This document shows positions 1 through 8,363 of a DNA stretch of 57,963 nt, piece after piece. Each line of letters starts with the position of its first letter. Position 1 is the first letter of the stretch. A model generated the notes under the pieces. The model saw only the letters and a program-made list of their open reading frames with translations. It did not search any database and was not told the origin of the DNA. The stretch lies in assembly GCA_020027535.1 (NCBI GenBank), contig JAHRAK010000123.1, positions 1 through 57,963 of the forward strand. The letters run 5' to 3'. Both the position numbers and the translations under genes were made by a program. The DNA comes from Nitrospirales bacterium (GTDB taxonomy: Bacteria; Nitrospirota; Nitrospiria; Nitrospirales; UBA8639).

Positions 1-1
1 G

Positions 2-487
2 CAACTGCAAAAACTGACAAGCCAGGATCCTCAGGACGCCAAGGCCTGGCTCCTGTTGGCCCAGTTGGCCGAAAAGTCCATGCGTGAGAAGCAGGCGATC
101 GAGGCGTACCAAAAGGCCTTGGGAATCTCACCTGACCTGCTTGAGGCCCATTACGCCTTGGGGTATCTCATGCAAGCCCAGGACCAACCGCAACAAGCGG
201 TGAACCACTTCCAGGAAGTGGTCCGCCTGAATCCGAATCACGCTGAAGCGCAGCTCAACCTGGGCGTGCTCCTGGCGAACCTCGACAAGCTCGATGAAGC
301 CGAGCAGGCCTATCTGGCCGCCCTGAAGTTGAACCCGAAGCTGGTCGAAGGCTATTACAACCTGGGGGTCTTCTACGAGTTTCACCGCAAGGATACGGAT
401 CGCGCTCTCGAACAATACCGTAAATACATTGAACTCGGCGGCCAGGACGACCGGGTTCGAAAGCTGCTGAAAAAAGTCGGGTCGTGA
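2..487 (+). CDS. TPR-repeat protein, 5' end cut by window edge
   Basis: The frame is open from base 2 to a TGA at 485-487, so the gene begins before the window and only its last 161 residues are seen. About four 34-residue tetratricopeptide repeats are visible, with typical pieces such as AHYALGYL, AEAQLNLGVLL and EGYYNLGVFYE and a proline at the repeat ends. TPR proteins are binding scaffolds; no catalytic motif is present. The stop overlaps the GTG start of the downstream TonB gene (GTGA), so the two are probably translated together. It may help assemble or recruit partners for the TonB-ExbB-ExbD complex encoded next; that role is inferred from position only. Confidence 0.85.
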   Translation, partial: QLQKLTSQDPQDAKAWLLLAQLAEKSMREKQAIEAYQKALGISPDLLEAHYALGYLMQAQDQPQQAVNHFQEVVRLNPNHAEAQLNLGVLLANLDKLDEAEQAYLAALKLNPKLVEGYYNLGVFYEFHRKDTDRALEQYRKYIELGGQDDRVRKLLKKVGS

Positions 488-1389
488 ACCACGTCGCCTC
501 CATGAATGCCTTCGGGCAGGACTCGTCCTTTCTGCGATTCGGGACGTGGTCCGTTCTGCTGCACGTCCTCTTTTTCGTGCTCGTCAGTCTCGTGCATTTT
601 TCGCTCGACGTGGAAAAACCCCCGCCAACGGTCAAGGTCACCTTCGTTGAAATCCCGCCACCCTCCCCACCTCAACCCGAACCTGAGGCCCAGGCCCCGC
701 CCATGCTCCAGACTCAACGGCTGCAACCGCAGCCTGTCCAACGGAAACAGGTTCAGCCTGCACCGAAACCGCCCGACATTTCTCAACCGGTCGAGATGCC
801 CAAGGTCGTCTCCACGCAACCACCGCCCCAACAACCGCCTCCGCAGCCGTTAAAACGGCGAATTCTTACGGATAACCGTGCCACGGACACCTTAAAAGCA
901 CGAGACCTGACCAAAGTCGCGTCACGCAGTACCCGCACGACGGCGACAACCAAGGTTGACGATTCACCAGCGATGTTCATCCCCGGGTTTTCAACCGTCG
1001 CCGCCCTGGAAGGAGCCGCGAAGCGGCACATCGTACGCGCGTCGTTACCGCTCACGACTCCGGGCGGTTCAAGGAGAACCCTGCAGGCCGCTCGTGGCGA
1101 AGCTCAAGCCGCGACAAGCGTCGGGGTGTTACGCTCCATTCATCCGGTGTATCCATTGGTTGCCAAGAAGGCCGGGTGGGAAGGGACGGTCCTCGTTCGC
1201 GTGACGGTTGAGACGAACGGCCGGGCCAGCAAGGTCGTCGTGTCACGGAGCAGCGGACGTAAAGTCCTGGATGACGCAGCGGTCAAAGCCATCAGGAGAT
1301 GGGCTTTCCGCCCTGCACGGGATGGGAACATCCCCATTCGTAGCGAAGTGGTCATTCCCCTCAAGTTTTCTTTAAGCAAACAAGGCTAA
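484..1389 (+). CDS. tonB: TonB family energy-transducing protein
   Basis: 301 residues. After a short cytoplasmic lead there is one hydrophobic segment (about residues 21-40, LLHVLFFVLVSLV), then a long proline/glutamine-rich spacer (about 50-130), and a C-terminal TonB domain (about 210-300) with the usual YPLVAKKAGWEGTVLVRV start and a final PLKFSL strand. TonB spans the periplasm and passes proton-motive energy from ExbB/ExbD to outer-membrane receptors. The GTG start overlaps the TPR gene by 4 bases; an ATG at 502 is an alternative. exbB and exbD follow directly. No TonB-dependent receptor gene is in the window, so the substrate cannot be told. Confidence 0.88.
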   Translation: MNHVASMNAFGQDSSFLRFGTWSVLLHVLFFVLVSLVHFSLDVEKPPPTVKVTFVEIPPPSPPQPEPEAQAPPMLQTQRLQPQPVQRKQVQPAPKPPDISQPVEMPKVVSTQPPPQQPPPQPLKRRILTDNRATDTLKARDLTKVASRSTRTTATTKVDDSPAMFIPGFSTVAALEGAAKRHIVRASLPLTTPGGSRRTLQAARGEAQAATSVGVLRSIHPVYPLVAKKAGWEGTVLVRVTVETNGRASKVVVSRSSGRKVLDDAAVKAIRRWAFRPARDGNIPIRSEVVIPLKFSLSKQG

Positions 1390-1418
1390 CTCCATTTCAA
1401 CCATAAGGATCACAAGCC

Positions 1419-2039
1419 ATGATTGACATGTCCTTTGCTTTCATCAAAGTCCTGATGGCCGGCGGATTGCTCATGCTTCCCATCATCCTGTGTTCGCTGG
1501 TTGCCTTGGCCATTATTCTTGAACGAGGATGGTTTTTTTACCAGGTACCCTCTGCCGTGAAGGCCGATGAGATGATTGAGCTGGTTGCCCAGAAAAAATT
1601 CGACGACGCGCTCGCTCTCGTCGAGGAGACTCCGCATCCCGTGCTTCGGGTGTTGGCATCGGGCATTCGCTCGCGCTCCTCCGCTCCGGAGAAGGCCATG
1701 GAAGCAACCGGCCTGATCGAGGTGAGCCGCATGAAACGAGGCTTTCCTTCGTTGGACACCATCATTACGCTCTCCCCGTTGTTGGGGTTGTTGGGCACCA
1801 TCATCGGGATGATTGATTCCTTCGGCATCATGGCCATTGAAGGTATGGGCAGCCCGCATGCCGTCACCGGCGGAGTCGCCGAGGCGTTAATCTGTACGGC
1901 CGGCGGCATTACCGTTGCCGTGCTGGCCCTCATCCCCTACAATTACTTCGTGGCTCGCACGGAAAACATCACCGAACAGATCGAACACTATGCCACGCGC
2001 AATGAATCAGCCCTGCAAGAAACGGCGGTGATGCCATGA
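1419..2039 (+). CDS. exbB: ExbB/TolQ/MotA-family proton channel
   Basis: 206 residues, typical for the family. There are three membrane segments: near the N-terminus (about 12-30) and a pair around residues 105-130 and 150-170. The family signature is visible as LGLLGTIIGMIDSF and AEALICTAGGITVAVLAL. With ExbD it forms the inner-membrane proton channel that energises TonB. AAGGAT lies 8 bases before the ATG. It follows tonB after 29 bases and overlaps exbD by 4 bases (ATGA), so one operon is likely. A second homologue lies at 22293-23024 in the Tol cluster; the ExbB name here rests on the adjacent TonB. Confidence 0.88.
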   Translation: MIDMSFAFIKVLMAGGLLMLPIILCSLVALAIILERGWFFYQVPSAVKADEMIELVAQKKFDDALALVEETPHPVLRVLASGIRSRSSAPEKAMEATGLIEVSRMKRGFPSLDTIITLSPLLGLLGTIIGMIDSFGIMAIEGMGSPHAVTGGVAEALICTAGGITVAVLALIPYNYFVARTENITEQIEHYATRNESALQETAVMP

Positions 2040-2449
2040 AACTGTCTACGGCCGACAAGAAAAAAGCCAGGATTGAGATTATTCCCATGATCGACACCAT
2101 GTTTTTTCTGTTGGTGTTTTTCATGATCTCCACCCTGTCCATGACTCTGCAGAAAGGCATGGAAGTGAACTTGCCGCAGGCCAGTTCGGCGTCGGATGAT
2201 CTTCCCGAACAAGTCACCCTCACGATCGGCAGTAAAGGCGAACTCTTCTTTAATAAGGATACCTGCACGATCTCGGAACTCGAGCTGCGACTGCACGATC
2301 TCCTGTATTATGGGGAAAAACCCGCGGTGGTGATCAACGCCGATGAAGCCGTTTCGCATGGTCAAGTGATCGAGGTCATGGATGCCGTGAGAGAAGCCGG
2401 CATTTTCGACTTTGCGATTGCGACCAAACCGGACAAGTCCGCTACGTAG
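2036..2449 (+). CDS. exbD: ExbD/TolR-family biopolymer transport protein
   Basis: 137 residues. It has a short cytoplasmic N-terminus, one membrane helix (about 20-38) that starts with the conserved IPMIDTMFFLLVFFM stretch including the proton-relay aspartate, and a periplasmic domain to the end with DEAVSHGQVIEVMDAVREAG, as in ExbD/TolR. It partners the ExbB encoded just upstream and couples proton flow to TonB. The start overlaps exbB (ATGA), which indicates translational coupling. The protein ends about 100 bases before the next gene, where the operon may stop; no clear terminator was seen. Confidence 0.88.
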   Translation: MKLSTADKKKARIEIIPMIDTMFFLLVFFMISTLSMTLQKGMEVNLPQASSASDDLPEQVTLTIGSKGELFFNKDTCTISELELRLHDLLYYGEKPAVVINADEAVSHGQVIEVMDAVREAGIFDFAIATKPDKSAT

Positions 2450-2573
2450 GAAACGTCTCCGCGAAGGCAGTCGACGACCCGTCATTTGAGAAAAGACAAC
2501 GTAGGGAGTAGGCTAAAGGGTATAGGGCAGGGACTCTGTTCAGGGTTGCGTTCTCATGCAGAGGAAGTCATCC

Positions 2574-3143
2574 ATGGCCCGTTTCGGAATACTCCCCGTA
2601 GCGTTCTTGTTGCTTCCTGCCTGTGCCGGGCAATCAATGATCCCGTTGGATCTTGAAAAACAGATAGATCCAACGCTGTCGTTTGCCCGGGTCAAAGAAG
2701 CACCAACGACTCATCAGGGAAAGGTCATTGTCCTGGGCGGTGAAGTCTTGGATGCCACACGTTTGAAAGAGCACACCCGCCTGACCGTGCTTCAGCTTCC
2801 AACTTCACGAAATCACGAACCGGCTATGGACCGTACAAAGTCCCAGGGACGCTTTCTGGCGTTTCAAACCGAGTTTTTGGATCCGGCCACGGTCCCGAAT
2901 GGAACCCGAATCACGATCGTCGGGAAAATTTCGGGAGCAACCACCGAGTTGCTTGATGAAATGGACTATACGTATCCGACGGTGACCATCCAATTCCTCA
3001 AAGTTTGGCCCGAAGCCATGCAACTTCCGCCCAGGTACGGACGCTACGGCTTCCCCTATTCTTATGGGTATCCCTACTGGTATGCCGGACCCTACTGGGG
3101 CCCGTACGGGTTTTACAGGCCATTCGGATTTGTCTATTGGTAA
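2574..3143 (+). CDS. Slp-family outer-membrane lipoprotein
   Basis: 189 residues from the ATG at 2574, chosen because GAGGAAG lies seven bases upstream; an in-frame ATG at 2556 has no ribosome site. A lipoprotein signal ends in the lipobox LLPAC (cysteine about residue 17). The body resembles Slp lipoproteins: LSFARVKEAPTTHQGKVIVLGGEV near the N-terminus, then FLDPATV and a VTIQFLKVWP ending. The last 40 residues are rich in Tyr, Gly and Pro, a tail not usual in enterobacterial Slp. Slp proteins are outer-membrane lipoproteins of unclear function, in some species tied to stationary phase. It is in the same direction as the TonB operon but separated from it by 124 bases. Confidence 0.75.
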   Translation: MARFGILPVAFLLLPACAGQSMIPLDLEKQIDPTLSFARVKEAPTTHQGKVIVLGGEVLDATRLKEHTRLTVLQLPTSRNHEPAMDRTKSQGRFLAFQTEFLDPATVPNGTRITIVGKISGATTELLDEMDYTYPTVTIQFLKVWPEAMQLPPRYGRYGFPYSYGYPYWYAGPYWGPYGFYRPFGFVYW

Positions 3144-3265
3144 GATTCATTCATTCCGGGGACGGCATGCGCCTTGAATCGAAAATCTGATCGTTCCCGT
3201 TTCTCCACCAATCGGTGGAAGAACATTGTGCCCGTTCATTTACATTTCAATGAGGAGGTTTCGTG

Positions 3266-3658
3266 ATGGAGCGTTTTTTCAGAGTGATCCTTTGTGCTTC
3301 TTTCGTTGCATGTTTCGCCATGGTGGGCCTCGGTCTTGGAACGGCCGTTGCCGCCGGCCCACCGGCCCTCATGACCACCGCTGACTCCAAAGCCCACGCT
3401 GCGAACAATGAAGGCATTGAGCATTATAACCAGGAGCATTGGGACGTGGCGCTCGGCCACTTCAAGACAGCGGTCGAAGCCGATCCGGCGTCAGCGGAAG
3501 CGCACTACAACCTTGCGCTCGCGCTGGACAAGACGGAGCAGCACAAGGCAGCAGCCATGGAGTTTAAACAGGCCCAGGACCTCGGCAAAGACAATCCCGA
3601 CATTCAGAATTCCAAAATCCTGCTGGGCCACGTCAAAATGCTTAAGGGATCCATGTGA
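3266..3658 (+). CDS. Small secreted TPR protein
   Basis: 130 residues from the ATG at 3266; GAGGAGG precedes it by 8 bases, and the GTG at 3263 is an alternative. A cleavable signal peptide is likely (hydrophobic VILCASFVACFAMVGLGLG, then AVAAGPP). The mature part has two to three TPR units with HAANNEGIEHYNQ and AEAHYNLALALDK. It is probably a periplasmic protein that binds other proteins. It stands alone between the Slp gene and the tRNA genes, and a perfect 13-base hairpin follows the stop at 3694-3723. Function unknown. Confidence 0.75.
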   Translation: MERFFRVILCASFVACFAMVGLGLGTAVAAGPPALMTTADSKAHAANNEGIEHYNQEHWDVALGHFKTAVEADPASAEAHYNLALALDKTEQHKAAAMEFKQAQDLGKDNPDIQNSKILLGHVKMLKGSM

Positions 3659-3693
3659 CGTTTCGTTTTTCCTTTACGGGAAACCGGAACAGG

Positions 3694-3723
3694 GCAAGCG
3701 GGCAGGAAATCCTGCCCGCTTGC
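3694..3723. repeat. Perfect 13-bp hairpin after the small TPR gene
   Basis: A 13-base stem (GCAAGCGGGCAGG and its exact complement) encloses an AAAT loop. No T-run follows on either strand, so it is not a standard intrinsic terminator; it could still stabilise the 3' end of the upstream mRNA. Confidence 0.6.
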
Positions 3724-3758
3724 GTGACCCGAGAGAAGATCTGACCTGATTGAAAAAA

Positions 3759-3834
3759 TGGTGGGTCGTACAGGGATCGAACCTGTGGCCCGCTGATTAA
3801 GAGTCAGCTGCTCTACCAGCTGAGCTAACGACCC
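3759..3834 (-). tRNA. tRNA-Lys (anticodon CTT)
   Basis: Read on the minus strand, the acceptor arms GGGTCGT and ACGACCC pair fully. There is a normal D arm (TAGCTCAGCTGGTAGAGC), an anticodon stem GCTGA/TCAGC with loop CTCTTAA giving anticodon CTT, and a T arm with GGTTCGATCCC. The 3' CCA is encoded (3759-3761). tRNA-Arg lies 24 bases upstream on the same strand. Confidence 0.95.
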
Positions 3835-3858
3835 ACTCAAGAGGCGGGATGTCTGTTA

Positions 3859-3934
3859 TGGCGCGCCTGGCAGGATTTGAACCTGCGGCACCTGGCTCCG
3901 GAGGCCAGTGCTCTATCCACTGAGCTACAGGCGC
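3859..3934 (-). tRNA. tRNA-Arg (anticodon CCG)
   Basis: The minus-strand cloverleaf has acceptor GCGCCTG/CAGGCGC, D arm TAGCTCAGTGGATAGAGC, anticodon stem CTGGC/GCCAG with loop CTCCGGA (anticodon CCG, reading CGG) and T arm GGTTCAAATCC. CCA is encoded at 3859-3861. It is probably co-transcribed with tRNA-Lys. Confidence 0.95.
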
Positions 3935-4021
3935 TTTCTCTTTCAACTCTGGTCCGTTCAAGACTGAAACGGCCGAAGCGACGCTAGCATCTTTGCATGG
4001 TGATTGTCCAGAGTCGGGCTT

Positions 4022-4051
4022 GTCGGATTACGCTGCGCTAATCCGACCTAC
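4022..4051. repeat. Intergenic palindrome, GTAGG-TCGGATTAGCG family (copy 1)
   Basis: GTCGGATTACGC and its complement GCGTAATCCGAC-type arm flank a short centre, and the unit ends in CTAC. Related copies lie at 54223-54255 and 55273-55302. All three are intergenic. Confidence 0.75.
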
Positions 4052-4090
4052 TGTCTCCTCTCCTTCTGTCGTCCCTCGACCTTCCCCTTC

Positions 4091-4253
4091 TGTCATCCTC
4101 GACGCTTGTCCCCGACATCCTTAATCGGGGATCCAGTCAAGTAAAGGATCCAGAGTTTTTGCTTTTTCCTTCGTCTGTCAAGAGAACGACTCTGGATTCC
4201 TATAAATCGTCTGGATCCCCGATCAAGTCGGGGACAAGCGTCGGGAATGACAG
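4091..4253. mobile_element. MITE/REPIN-like nested inverted repeat element
   Basis: The outer arms (4091-4136 and 4211-4253) are inverted copies of one sequence: CGCTTGTCCCCGA, then TCGGGGATCCAG, each itself a small palindrome. Inside lies a second inverted pair, GGATCCAGAG and CTCTGGATTCC. No protein is encoded. The layout of two REP-like units in opposite orientation around a short core fits a non-autonomous element moved by a transposase in trans; the mobility is inferred. It sits between the tRNA genes and the end of the 4288-5178 gene. The 4022-4051 palindrome lies just beside it. Confidence 0.65.
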
Positions 4254-4287
4254 AAAGAAACTCTTTCCGTATCAATGACATATCCAA

Positions 4288-5178
4288 CTAGTCACACGAC
4301 AGGGCTTCCGCGGCCGTATCTTTGGTCGCCTTGATGACAACGCCTCCTTCATTGACGACGGCATCGGGCTCTTCCAACACGACTCCCAGCAAAAGTCCGG
4401 CGCCTTCCGGGGTCAGCCCGTTGGAGGGCGCGATAAACCGTTTGCGCGCCACCCGGCGTTCCTCCGGGTCGTCCGGTTCGTAATATCCGAGTAATTCCCC
4501 GCTCGTATTGGCCTTCGACAGCAACGCCGCCCAGGCATCAATCAGGGGACCGGTCCACGGGCCAATCCCATTGGCCTGCTGTTCCAGCTTCGTCCAAATT
4601 TGCCATCCGATGAACACCGCCCAGGTCTCGTTCAACACTTCCCAGGCGTCCTCTTCGGAAAGAAACCGGATTTCCGTCATGTCCCGACGCTGGCGGATCG
4701 GATTAATGCGCACGAAACGGTAATGACAGCGCATTTGCTCACGGGCAAACACCAGAACCCGCTTGGCTTGGGGACTCAACGTCTCCGGCCCCGGACCATT
4801 GAACAGATAATCCAGGTAGGAATGGAGTAGTTCATGATACAGGAGACTGATATCATGGTGGGTCATACGTTCCAGATCCATCAACGCCCCGCCGGCCTTA
4901 TTGAACGACAACCGCATGTTCAAAATCATGCGATGATCTTCGGGATGATATTCGGCCGCATAGGTCCGCAGGTCTTCGAACGTCACCGTGACAAAATCGG
5001 GGCCGATCTCCTTGAGGAATCCCGTCGGCAAATCCAGGGATTCGGCTTGTGCAATGAGGTTGATCCAGGTATTCACGGTCCTGTCGGGACCCTGAGCGCT
5101 GTAGGCAAACCTGGTCAGGCCCAGCACGGACCCTAACAAGAGAATCGCGACAATCCATTTTATCGTTCCCGGCATCAC
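4288..5178 (-). CDS. Exported HELLH-motif protein, putative zinc metallopeptidase-like
   Basis: 296 residues; the GTG start lies 9 bases after GGAGG, with an ATG one codon later. An N-terminal signal or anchor (IVAILLLGSVLGL) ends near FAYSAQ. About residues 108-120 read LYHELLHSYLDYL, an HExxH zinc-peptidase signature. No convincing third zinc ligand was placed, so catalysis is uncertain. A second half with NETWAVFIGWQIW and YYEPDDPEERR is unfamiliar. The start lies 7 bases after the stop of the upstream helicase gene, so they may share a transcript. I do not recognise a named family. Confidence 0.6.
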   Translation of the reverse strand: MMPGTIKWIVAILLLGSVLGLTRFAYSAQGPDRTVNTWINLIAQAESLDLPTGFLKEIGPDFVTVTFEDLRTYAAEYHPEDHRMILNMRLSFNKAGGALMDLERMTHHDISLLYHELLHSYLDYLFNGPGPETLSPQAKRVLVFAREQMRCHYRFVRINPIRQRRDMTEIRFLSEEDAWEVLNETWAVFIGWQIWTKLEQQANGIGPWTGPLIDAWAALLSKANTSGELLGYYEPDDPEERRVARKRFIAPSNGLTPEGAGLLLGVVLEEPDAVVNEGGVVIKATKDTAAEALSCD

Positions 5179-5184
5179 GGCTGT

Positions 5185-7185
5185 TTACCTCCAGGGTTCG
5201 CCATGTTCAACCACGCTCCAGGGTTCGACCAGGGAAGCGGGCACGTCGTCGAGAAATCGCGACGGTTTCGAGAGCACCGACCCCGTGACTTTGTCATACA
5301 CCTGGACGGGAAACGTCAGGTAGAGAAATTGCTTGGCCCGGGTCACCGCGACGTACAGCAACCGCCGTTCCTCTTCGAGTTCTTCCTCGGTGAGAAATGA
5401 ATAGGAAGACGGAAACCGTCCATCGACCAGCCAAATGACGAACACGCATCGCCATTCAAGCCCTTTGGCGGAATGGATGGTGGACAACACGAGCCGTTCA
5501 TCATCCCGGTCCGGAGCTTCGATAGCCGTCACACTCTCGTCCGGTGGTTCGAGCGTCAGATCGGCAAGAAATGCTTCCAGGTCCCCATAGCGCTCCGCCA
5601 TGACCATGAGATGCTCCAAATCCCGAATGCGTTTGGGATAGTCGTCGTACTGCTCCTTGAGGATCGGATAATAATATTCCAGGAGTCGATTGACTTGATC
5701 GGCAGGCGATCCGTCCTCCACGTTGCCGACGGACTCCAGTGCCGCGGCCAGGTTGCGCAACCCCAAGGCCGACCGACCGCCCCCTTGCCGTAATACCTCA
5801 TACGGCGCCTCGCTGACCACGAGTTGGGTCATCAGGTCTCTCGACCGCTTTTGTCCCACTCCGTCAACCAAGAGCAACGAACGGTTCCAACTGACGGTAT
5901 CCAGCGGGTTATGGACGATGCGCAAATGAGCCAGTACATCCTTGACGTGCGCGGTCTCAAGAAATTTGAACCCGCCTCGCTTGACAAACGGAACGTCCCG
6001 TTTGGTCAACTCGATTTCCAAATCAAAGGCGTGAAAACTGGAGCGAAACAGGACTGCCATTTCATCCAACGGCACGCCTTCCTCCCGTAACTCCAGAATT
6101 TTCTGCGCGACGAACCGGGACTGCGAGTTTTCACCAATCACTTCGACCAGGGCCGGACGTTCACCCAGCCCTTTTTGGGTAAACAACGTTTTACTGTATT
6201 TTTCCGTTGCGCCTTTAAGGATGTCGTTGGCCAACGCCAGGATGGATTGCGTACTTCGATAATTCTCTTCCAGCTTGAACATTCTGGTCCCCGGGAACAA
6301 CTCGGGAAATTCCATAATGTTTTGAAACGAGGCACCGCGAAAAGAGTAGATCGATTGCGAATCATCTCCGACGACCATCACGTTCTCATGCGTGGCGGCA
6401 AGTTTCCGGACCACGTCCGCTTGAAGCCGGTTGGTGTCCTGATACTCGTCGACCAACATGTAGCGATAGATGGCCGAGATCGTCCGCCGGGCCTGTTCAT
6501 CGACCGTCAGCAGTTCCCGGAGACGGGTCAGCAGGTCATCATAATCGACCAACTGCCTCTGGCGCTTGGTGGATTCATACGCTTCTTGCAGTTTGGTCAA
6601 CTCGCCGAGATATTCTCCAAAATGACTATATTCGGTCAGGAGCACGTCCTCGAGCGGTTGCATGGTATTGGCACATTTGCTGAACAGGTCGGCAATCGTC
6701 TTCTTGCGCGGAAAACGCTTACCGGTCTCGGTGAGACCGGTTTGGGCACGAACGAGGTTGACCAGGTCTTCGGAATCGCCGCGATCCAGGATCGTAAATC
6801 CAGGCTCCAAGCCGATGGTTCGGCCATAGCGCCGGAGCAGCACGTTGGCCACGGAGTGAAACGTCCCTCCCATCACCCGATCGCTTTGCGGACCGATCAG
6901 CAGACCCACCCGCCCCAACATTTCCTGCGCCGCTTTTCGAGTGAACGTCAACAGCAGGATTGAGGCCGGATCGACGCCCATATCGATCAGCCTGGCCACG
7001 CGATACACGAGGACCCGGGTTTTGCCGCTTCCGGCACCGGCAATGACCAGGGCCGGACCATCGACGACTTCCACCGCGGCGAGTTGCTGGGGATTGAGTT
7101 CCTGTGCGTAATCTCGAGAAAGGGGTCTGACCGGCGCCTCGGCGCGCTTCAGCACGTAGACTTTGGAATTGGCATTGGAGTCCAT
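5185..7185 (-). CDS. UvrD/Rep/PcrA-type superfamily 1 DNA helicase
   Basis: 666 residues from the ATG at 7185; 36 more in-frame codons upstream look non-coding. The SF1A motifs are present in order: Walker A GAGSGKT (about 50-56), LLTFTRKAAQEM (Ia), VDEYQDTN (Walker B, II), GDDSQSIYSFRGA (III), LEENYRS (IV), LSTIHSAKGLEW (V) and RLLYVAVTRAK (VI). It is an ATP-driven 3'-5' DNA helicase acting in repair or replication restart. It is slightly shorter than UvrD/PcrA (about 720 residues) and lacks an obvious long basic C-terminal tail. I leave the symbol blank because UvrD, Rep and PcrA cannot be separated by eye. It is followed after 6 bases by the HELLH gene. Confidence 0.88.
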   Translation of the reverse strand: MDSNANSKVYVLKRAEAPVRPLSRDYAQELNPQQLAAVEVVDGPALVIAGAGSGKTRVLVYRVARLIDMGVDPASILLLTFTRKAAQEMLGRVGLLIGPQSDRVMGGTFHSVANVLLRRYGRTIGLEPGFTILDRGDSEDLVNLVRAQTGLTETGKRFPRKKTIADLFSKCANTMQPLEDVLLTEYSHFGEYLGELTKLQEAYESTKRQRQLVDYDDLLTRLRELLTVDEQARRTISAIYRYMLVDEYQDTNRLQADVVRKLAATHENVMVVGDDSQSIYSFRGASFQNIMEFPELFPGTRMFKLEENYRSTQSILALANDILKGATEKYSKTLFTQKGLGERPALVEVIGENSQSRFVAQKILELREEGVPLDEMAVLFRSSFHAFDLEIELTKRDVPFVKRGGFKFLETAHVKDVLAHLRIVHNPLDTVSWNRSLLLVDGVGQKRSRDLMTQLVVSEAPYEVLRQGGGRSALGLRNLAAALESVGNVEDGSPADQVNRLLEYYYPILKEQYDDYPKRIRDLEHLMVMAERYGDLEAFLADLTLEPPDESVTAIEAPDRDDERLVLSTIHSAKGLEWRCVFVIWLVDGRFPSSYSFLTEEELEEERRLLYVAVTRAKQFLYLTFPVQVYDKVTGSVLSKPSRFLDDVPASLVEPWSVVEHGEPWR

Positions 7186-7305
7186 CACGGGTATGCAAGA
7201 AATTGGGTCGCGGGAATGGACTCGAGACCCATTCCATCCGTCGTGTATAACATAGGGTCTGCCCCCGTGCAATGACGGGTAAGCATCCGCCACGTATGGC
7301 CGTGG

Positions 7306-7332
7306 GGGGCGGACACCCGGGTCCGCCCCTAC
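7306..7332. repeat. Intergenic palindrome GGGGCGGAC...GTCCGCCCC
   Basis: Nine-base arms surround ACCCGG and a CTAC tail follows. It belongs to the same style of repeat as the GTAGGGACAGGC units at 8614 and 47.1-47.3 kb. It lies upstream of the 7384-8235 gene. Confidence 0.6.
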
Positions 7333-7383
7333 TTGCGAAGCCTTCCCTCCATTTGTTTAGATACGCTTCAGGTTTTTCAATTC

Positions 7384-8235
7384 ATGAAACATTCCATCCA
7401 AGAGCACGAATCCCTTCTCAACGACTTGTCGAACACCATATTGGATGTTTGCCGGGAATCCGTGACCCTGATTAAACGGAGCGACCATGCCGCGACAGTC
7501 AACCTGAGTCAACAACAAGAATGGGAAATTTACCTGGAATTTCTGAAGGTCCTGTTCAACCTGGTGGATCGCGTTTCCGCGTTCTACGTCTCCATCCAGC
7601 AACAACCCGAATTCATGAATAGTCTCGAAGATCACGTGGGTGAGCGGCTCAAAACCCTGCTGGCTCCCTCTCTGAGTTCCGCTCAAATCGATGAGCAGGA
7701 AATTGTCGTCGCCATAGGCCGGACCGTGGCTGAAAGCCGCGAGACCTATGAACCCTACAAATTTGTGTTTTCGGAAGACACCAAAGAGCGAAATGCCTTT
7801 ATGCAACACGTTGGTGAACGCGTGGCCGGCCGGGCCGGTGCCGTCAACAACCAGGCCATCGTGTCGACGACCACCCTCTGTATCAGTGCCGTGATTCCCG
7901 CATTGACGGCTCTCTTTGAAGGGAAAACCCCGGAACCCGAAGACAAGACGTCGCCTGCGACTCAACCCCAGGCGGCAGAGCAATCATCCGGCCCTTCCAC
8001 CGGAACGTCCGGCACCCAACTGATCAAACTGATCAGCGTGGTGGCCTCAATTTCAGGAGAGGAATTTGAAACCCGGTGGGGTCTGCTCCCGCAATTTCGA
8101 CGCGACCTGAAGCCGGATCAGGTGACAGCCCTTACCGACTATATGAACCGCGTGGCCCGGATCGTGGGCGACCGGTTTGCCATCGAATCCGCCAAGGTCT
8201 TAGGCAAGACCGACCCGCCCGTTGGGAACGCCTGA
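7384..8235 (+). CDS. Hypothetical protein, mostly helical
   Basis: 283 residues from the ATG at 7384; a TTG at 7333 would add 17 residues of unlikely sequence. No signal peptide or clear membrane segment is seen. The N-terminal 170 residues look helical and amphipathic (EFLKVLFNLVDRVSAFYVSI, VGERVAGRAGAV). A low-complexity linker rich in Pro, Thr, Ser and Gln (about 185-225) then joins a final helical region containing RRDLKPDQVTALTDYMNRV. I do not recognise the family and see no catalytic motif. It diverges from the helicase gene upstream. Codon use resembles that of its neighbours, so it is probably a native gene. Confidence 0.6.
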   Translation: MKHSIQEHESLLNDLSNTILDVCRESVTLIKRSDHAATVNLSQQQEWEIYLEFLKVLFNLVDRVSAFYVSIQQQPEFMNSLEDHVGERLKTLLAPSLSSAQIDEQEIVVAIGRTVAESRETYEPYKFVFSEDTKERNAFMQHVGERVAGRAGAVNNQAIVSTTTLCISAVIPALTALFEGKTPEPEDKTSPATQPQAAEQSSGPSTGTSGTQLIKLISVVASISGEEFETRWGLLPQFRRDLKPDQVTALTDYMNRVARIVGDRFAIESAKVLGKTDPPVGNA

Positions 8236-8363
8236 TCAACGGGATTTGTTTCTTCTTTCGTTTTCAAAGAAAAACTCCGCACTCTTTTTTTTTATTCCCA
8301 TAAAGTCCATAATATATCCTCATCTGAACCCAGCCACTCGAATCCACAGATAGGAACCCAACG

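Noticed and set aside
3694-3723. Terminator for the small TPR gene
   Set aside because: The stem is perfect but no T-run follows, so I list it only as a hairpin.
3759-3934. tRNA-Lys and tRNA-Arg as an integration site for an island
   Set aside because: No direct repeat of a tRNA 3' end and no integrase gene were found in the window.
7186-7293. N-terminal extension of the helicase
   Set aside because: The extra 36 residues are not helicase-like, and the ATG at 7185 gives a family-typical distance to the P-loop.
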